Shown here piece by piece: positions 7,147 to 10,862 of a DNA stretch of 10,862 nucleotides; positions within the stretch are counted from its first letter, which is position 1, and every line of letters starts with the position of its first letter. The stretch comes from Chitinophagales bacterium (lineage in GTDB: Bacteria; Bacteroidota; Bacteroidia; Chitinophagales; UBA8649), in the NCBI GenBank assembly GCA_016777395.1, contig JADHRO010000050.1, forward strand, positions 1 through 10,862, in the 5' to 3' direction. The position numbers and the translations under genes are program-made. The notes under the pieces are model-generated. The model searched no databases, was not told the DNA's origin, and saw nothing but the letters and a program-made list of their open reading frames with translations.

Positions 7147-8400
7147 TTATCTAATTTTTAAAGTTGCTACAGCTATAATGGCCGAGAGTATTCCTACAAT
7201 CCAAAATCGGGTTACAATTTTAGATTCATGATATCCCTTTTTCTGATAGTGGTGATGTAAAGGTGACATCAGGAAAACCCTACGTCCTTCACCATATTTT
7301 CTCTTTGTGTATTTGAAGTATCCAACTTGAATGATTACTGATAAATTTTCTGCAAGAAAAACACCTACTAGAATAGGGAGCAATAATTCCTTCCTTGTCA
7401 GGATAGCTATAGTTGCAATTATACCGCCAATGGCAAGACTTCCAGTGTCACCCATAAACACTTTTGCTGGATATGAATTTTGCCATAAGAAGCCGATACA
7501 TGCTCCGATAAATGCAGCAATAAAAATGCTTAGCTCTGCAGCATATGGGATATATAAAATGTTGAGGTATTCAGCAAAAATAATATTACCGGATATGTAG
7601 GCAAACAAGAACAATACGGAGCCACTAATCGCGGAAGTTCCTGTGGCTAAACCATCAATTCCATCCGTTAAATTTGCACCATTGGAAACTGCAGTTATGA
7701 TAAAAATAACTGCTGGAATAAAAATTAACCAGCCAAACCTTTTCCATGATGGATTAATTAATGTCAAGACCTTCTCATAATTAAACTCATTGCCTTTTAA
7801 GAAAGGTATGTTTGTTATTGGAGCATCAATTTTAGCCATAAAATGCTCAACTCCTTGCATATCCTCATGGGTTGAAATTTGATCAGCAGGGAACTTTTGT
7901 GCCTCCTCATAGGAAACCTCTTGCTTCACATATATATCCGGATGGAAATACATCATTGCTCCAACAAAAAGTCCCAAACCAATTTGGCCAATAACTTTAA
8001 ACTTCCCTTTTAAGCCTTCTTTATTCTTTTTAAATACCTTAATATAATCATCTAAAAAACCAATAGCGCCCATCCAAAGCGTGGAAACTATCATTATAAC
8101 AATGTAGATATTGCCTAAATCTGCTAGTAATAGAGTTGGAATTAAAATGGCTAACAATATTAAAATCCCCCCCATAGTAGGCGTCCCTTGTTTTTCCTTT
8201 TGGCCTTCCAATCCTAGGTCTCTTACGGTTTCTCCAATTTGCAGATTGCGTAGCTTATTAATCACCATATCTCCAAGGAGAATGGAAATCACCAAGGAAA
8301 ATACCGCAGCCAAAGCCGCTCTGAATGATAGAAATTCAAAAAGACCCATGCCAGGCAAATGAGTATGTTGATTTAAATATTGAAATAGTTCGTATAGCAT
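7147..8400 (-). CDS. mraY: Phospho-N-acetylmuramoyl-pentapeptide-transferase MraY
   Basis: MraY transfers phospho-MurNAc-pentapeptide from UDP to undecaprenyl phosphate, making lipid I, the first membrane-bound precursor. The 417-residue protein has about ten transmembrane segments and the expected catalytic motifs: KQGTPTMGG (70-78), GFLDDYIK with the DD pair at 117-118, NGANLTDGIDGLA (240-252), FMGDTGS (315-321) and SPLHHHYQKKGYHE (379-392), which includes the HHH triad. It is longer than the roughly 360 residues of E. coli MraY. The extra length lies mostly at about residues 152-222, a hydrophilic insertion between the segment after DDYIK and the one before NGANLTDG. That position matches the periplasmic hairpin of the known MraY structure. 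The gene starts 6 bases after the murE stop. murF, which separates murE from mraY in E. coli, is absent. Confidence 0.97.
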   Translation of the reverse strand: MLYELFQYLNQHTHLPGMGLFEFLSFRAALAAVFSLVISILLGDMVINKLRNLQIGETVRDLGLEGQKEKQGTPTMGGILILLAILIPTLLLADLGNIYIVIMIVSTLWMGAIGFLDDYIKVFKKNKEGLKGKFKVIGQIGLGLFVGAMMYFHPDIYVKQEVSYEEAQKFPADQISTHEDMQGVEHFMAKIDAPITNIPFLKGNEFNYEKVLTLINPSWKRFGWLIFIPAVIFIITAVSNGANLTDGIDGLATGTSAISGSVLFLFAYISGNIIFAEYLNILYIPYAAELSIFIAAFIGACIGFLWQNSYPAKVFMGDTGSLAIGGIIATIAILTRKELLLPILVGVFLAENLSVIIQVGYFKYTKRKYGEGRRVFLMSPLHHHYQKKGYHESKIVTRFWIVGILSAIIAVATLKIR

Positions 8401-8406
8401 AGTGAT

Positions 8407-9870
8407 CTATTTATTCAATTGTTTAAAAGCTGCTTCCAATTCCTCTTTATCGTCAAAATGAGATTTCACCCCCTTGACGTCTTGATAATTCTCATGCCCT
8501 TTGCCAGCTACAAGAATAATATCTTCTGTATTCGCCATCATACAAGCAGTTTTAATCGCTTGTTTTCTATTTTCAATAACCAATACTTTCTTCTTGTCCA
8601 GCACGCCAACACCATCTTGCATCTCATCTAGTATGCTCAGGGGATCTTCTGACCGAGGGTTGTCTGAAGTGTATATCGCCTTGTCGCTTAATCTTGCGGC
8701 AATAGCGGCCATAAGTGGGCGCTTACTTTTATCTCTATCACCCCCACACCCAACTACCGTGATCAATTGATTGCGTTGTGTATTCAGCTGATTTATTGTT
8801 TCCAACACTTTCTTTAAGGCGTCTGGCGTGTGGGCATAATCCACTATCCCGACTATTTTTCCTTGAGAAGAAAGCATATATTCAAACCTGCCTTCTGCAC
8901 CTTCAATCATACTCATCGCAACAAGCACTTCTGTCTCGTCTTCACCCAACAGTAAAGCAGCACCATAAACAGCCAATAAATTATAGGCATTAAAAGACCC
9001 TATCAACTTAACATGCAATTCCTTGCCATTCATGTTCAGCATCATACCATTGAAATCGCTTTCAATAACACGACCAGAAAATTCTGCATTTCCAGTAATG
9101 GCATAGTAAAGCTTTTTAGCTGCGGTATTTTGCAACATAACCCTGGCATTTTTATCATCCGCATTGCTCAAAGCGAAGGCGTTTTTACTCAATCCATCAA
9201 ACAGACTTTTCTTCGCTTTTAGGTATTCTTTAAAAGTCTTGTGATAATCCAAGTGGTCATGAGTCAAGTTGGTAAATATGGCTCCGTCAATATCCAATCC
9301 ATGTATTCTGTTTTGATCTATTGCATGTGAGCTAGCCTCCATAAAGCAATGAGAACAGCCATTTTCGACCATTCTAGCTAATAAAGAGTTAACTGCAATT
9401 GCATGAGGGGTGGTATGAGTAGAAGGGAAAAGCTGATTTCCAATTCTGTTCTCAACGGTTGATATTAAACCACATTCATATCCCATTTGCTTAAATAACT
9501 GAAAAAGCATAGTCGCTACAGAAGTCTTTCCATTTGTTCCAGTTACAGCTACTAATTTCAATTGAGCAGAAGGGTTTCCATAAAAATTTGAAGCAATGAG
9601 ACCTAAAGACTTAGAAGAATCATCCACTAAAACATAAGTACATGTTGCTTTCATGGACTTAGGCAATACTTCGCAAATCACTGCAGCTGCAACACCATCA
9701 ACTTCAGAGATATATGTATGCCCATCCGTTTGGCTACCTTTTATAGCAACAAAAAGTGAAGCTTCGCGAACATCTCTTGAATCAAGAGCCAAGTCAAGAA
9801 TTTTCTTATTGCTATCCCCTACAAGCTCTTTAAACTTTACAGCCTTTAATATGTCAACTAGTTTTCTCAA
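8407..9870 (-). CDS. murE: UDP-MurNAc-L-Ala-D-Glu--meso-diaminopimelate ligase MurE
   Basis: MurE adds the third stem-peptide residue to UDP-MurNAc-L-Ala-D-Glu. Counting from my chosen TTG start the protein has 487 residues, typical for the family. It shows the UDP-binding N-terminal domain (LDLALDSRDV, then LFVAIKG), the P-loop TGTNGKT (110-116), STHTTP (150-155), HDHLDYH (204-210) and AKKSLF with K220 in the place of the carbamylated lysine. The C-terminal domain has VDYAHTPDAL, GCGGDRDKSKRP, DNPR (403-406) and GKGHE (456-460). DNPR is the meso-diaminopimelate recognition signature, so the predicted substrate is meso-DAP, not L-lysine. The frame stays open to a TTG at 9906, but those 12 extra residues overlap the FtsI C-terminus and match nothing expected. 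The TTG at 9870 gives an N-terminus of MRKLVDIL, like family members, and a 4-base TTGA overlap with the ftsI stop. Confidence 0.96.
   Translation of the reverse strand: MRKLVDILKAVKFKELVGDSNKKILDLALDSRDVREASLFVAIKGSQTDGHTYISEVDGVAAAVICEVLPKSMKATCTYVLVDDSSKSLGLIASNFYGNPSAQLKLVAVTGTNGKTSVATMLFQLFKQMGYECGLISTVENRIGNQLFPSTHTTPHAIAVNSLLARMVENGCSHCFMEASSHAIDQNRIHGLDIDGAIFTNLTHDHLDYHKTFKEYLKAKKSLFDGLSKNAFALSNADDKNARVMLQNTAAKKLYYAITGNAEFSGRVIESDFNGMMLNMNGKELHVKLIGSFNAYNLLAVYGAALLLGEDETEVLVAMSMIEGAEGRFEYMLSSQGKIVGIVDYAHTPDALKKVLETINQLNTQRNQLITVVGCGGDRDKSKRPLMAAIAARLSDKAIYTSDNPRSEDPLSILDEMQDGVGVLDKKKVLVIENRKQAIKTACMMANTEDIILVAGKGHENYQDVKGVKSHFDDKEELEAAFKQLNK
9867..9870 (-). other. TTGA stop/start overlap, ftsI to murE
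   Basis: The ftsI stop TGA (9869-9867) shares two bases with the inferred murE start TTG (9870-9868). This is the same geometry as the ATGA overlaps elsewhere in the unit, which supports the TTG as the real start and suggests that murE is translated by ribosomes terminating on ftsI. No GGAGG-like site is visible upstream. The sequence just before it is AT-rich coding sequence of ftsI. Confidence 0.7.
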
Positions 9871-10862
9871 AATAATTCCAATATTATATTTTGCCCTGGC
9901 GAACAAGATCTGCCAGCAGTTAAACTTTGTTTTTTGACTTTCCCTGCGCCTTTTACTTGCACCTTTAATCCTGCATTTTCAGCTACATATAAGGCGTCTT
10001 TCAAATCCATTTCCAGCAAATTGGGTACGAGCCCCTCAATAAGGTTATTGGCATTCATAGACATTGAATTGATTGCCTTTTTTGCAATCCCATAATCCGC
10101 GTTGATATTTGAATGAAAAGAGAAACCTAGCTTGTCGTAGATGACTTGAGCATCTTTACTCTGAAGATTGCCTATTCTTGGAATGGTATAGTCACTTACA
10201 AGTGGATTAGCTTGAATACTTTGATGCATCACTACACCATTGGCATAAATTTTATTTGCAATTTCAGCAAAAACCGGACCTGCAACAGCTCCACCATAAT
10301 ATCCATTTTTAGGATTATTAATCACCACAATACAGGAGTATAGTGGGTCATCAGCTGGGAAATATCCAACAAATGAAGCTTGATAAACTTTATCTTTATA
10401 CTGAGTTATCGCATTGGCGATTCTGGCTGTACCGGTTTTACCTGCCATTGTCAGTTGACCGCCTGACTTCAGATGTCTAGCAGAGCCAAATTCAAAAACG
10501 CCTTTTAAAAGATTTTTCAATTCTTTTACCGTTGAAAGACTAACCACGGCATCATCGATCACTACAGGACCATACTCCTTGATGGTCTCATCCAAATCTT
10601 TTATGCCAGAAACAAGGTAAGGTTTCATCATTTTCCCATCGTTTGCAATGGCATTATAAAACGTTAGAATTTGCAAAGGGCTCATTTGAATTTCATAGCC
10701 CGTGCTCATCCAAGGCAAGGAAACCAAACTCCAAGTTGAAGGTGGATGAATAGTTGGTGCGGTTTCACCCGTAATTTCAATGCCCACAGGATTCTGTAGA
10801 TGCATTTTAAGCAGCCTATCATAGAACTTAGAAACATTATCACCATAACGTTCAGTTACTAA
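9867..10862 (-). CDS. ftsI: Penicillin-binding protein FtsI (PBP3-like transpeptidase), 5' end missing
   Basis: FtsI is the septal class B penicillin-binding protein that crosslinks new peptidoglycan made by FtsW. Only the last 331 residues are visible. The frame is open through the right edge, starting at VTERYGDNVSKFYDRLLKMH, so the ATG at 10805 is internal and not a start. The fragment begins inside the transpeptidase domain, apparently just after the SxN motif; the catalytic SxxK serine and the N-terminal membrane anchor lie outside. The third active-site motif KTGT is at visible residues 142-145 (KTG at 10431-10439), followed by ASFVGYFPADDP and the GGAVAGPVFAEIA helix. The C-terminal region from about residue 276 (LVPNLLEMDLKDALYVAENAGL to the end) fits one PASTA domain. 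A less clear related segment may precede it around SKDAQVIYDKLGF. First gene in the visible unit, overlapping murE by 4 bases. Confidence 0.95.
   Translation of the reverse strand, partial: LVTERYGDNVSKFYDRLLKMHLQNPVGIEITGETAPTIHPPSTWSLVSLPWMSTGYEIQMSPLQILTFYNAIANDGKMMKPYLVSGIKDLDETIKEYGPVVIDDAVVSLSTVKELKNLLKGVFEFGSARHLKSGGQLTMAGKTGTARIANAITQYKDKVYQASFVGYFPADDPLYSCIVVINNPKNGYYGGAVAGPVFAEIANKIYANGVVMHQSIQANPLVSDYTIPRIGNLQSKDAQVIYDKLGFSFHSNINADYGIAKKAINSMSMNANNLIEGLVPNLLEMDLKDALYVAENAGLKVQVKGAGKVKKQSLTAGRSCSPGQNIILELF

Noticed and set aside
8111..8770. Plus-strand open frames opposite mraY and murE (up to 89 codons)
   Set aside because: They are shadows of conserved coding sequence on the other strand, with no recognisable domain or ribosome site.
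10803..10805. ATG at 10805 as the start of a 312-residue protein
   Set aside because: The frame continues upstream to the window edge with transpeptidase-like sequence, and a start here would leave out the SxxK and SxN motifs. It is an internal methionine of FtsI.
1..10862. A hidden undescribed system, mobile element or transferred island
   Set aside because: All nine genes are recognised dcw members on one strand with uniform composition and no gap above 21 bases, leaving no room for an unexplained module.

Overview
This window is a stretch of a division and cell wall (dcw) cluster. It lies entirely on the minus strand and is packed almost without gaps. Read in the direction of transcription, from high to low coordinates, it holds ftsI (its 3' part only), murE, mraY, murD, ftsW, murG, murC, ftsQ and ftsA (cut before its stop codon). 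Adjacent genes either overlap by 4 bases or lie 6 to 21 bases apart, so no gap is long enough for an obvious internal promoter or terminator. The set reads as part of one long polycistronic unit whose promoter and end both lie outside the window.

The sequence suggests a Bacteroidota bacterium, perhaps a member of the Cytophagales; that placement is inference. Supporting points are the AT-rich, lysine- and asparagine-rich proteins, leaders that are A-rich rather than GGAGG-like, the compact ftsI-murE-mraY-murD-ftsW-murG-murC-ftsQ-ftsA order without murF, murB or ddl, an enlarged MraY with a long loop insertion, and a division transpeptidase ending in a PASTA domain. MurE carries the DNPR signature, so the peptidoglycan is predicted to contain meso-diaminopimelate.

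The genes cover much of lipid II synthesis and its use at the division site. MurC, MurD and MurE add L-Ala, D-Glu and meso-DAP to UDP-MurNAc in the cytoplasm. MraY and MurG then build lipid I and lipid II on the inner leaflet of the membrane. FtsW polymerises glycan and FtsI crosslinks it at the septum. FtsQ and FtsA belong to the divisome, FtsA being the membrane anchor for FtsZ. MurA, MurB, MurF, Ddl and FtsZ are not encoded here.

Three start sites need care. The murE frame stays open upstream into ftsI, but homology and a TTGA overlap point to a TTG start at 9870. murG starts with GTG. murD most likely starts at the ATG at 7133 rather than the TTG directly before it. All nine frames are intact as far as visible. 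I found no RNA gene, mobile element, CRISPR array or undescribed system. The second-look items are modest: homopolymer tracts in murD and ftsQ, a frame-matched ftsQ/ftsA junction, the MraY insertion and the FtsI PASTA tail.
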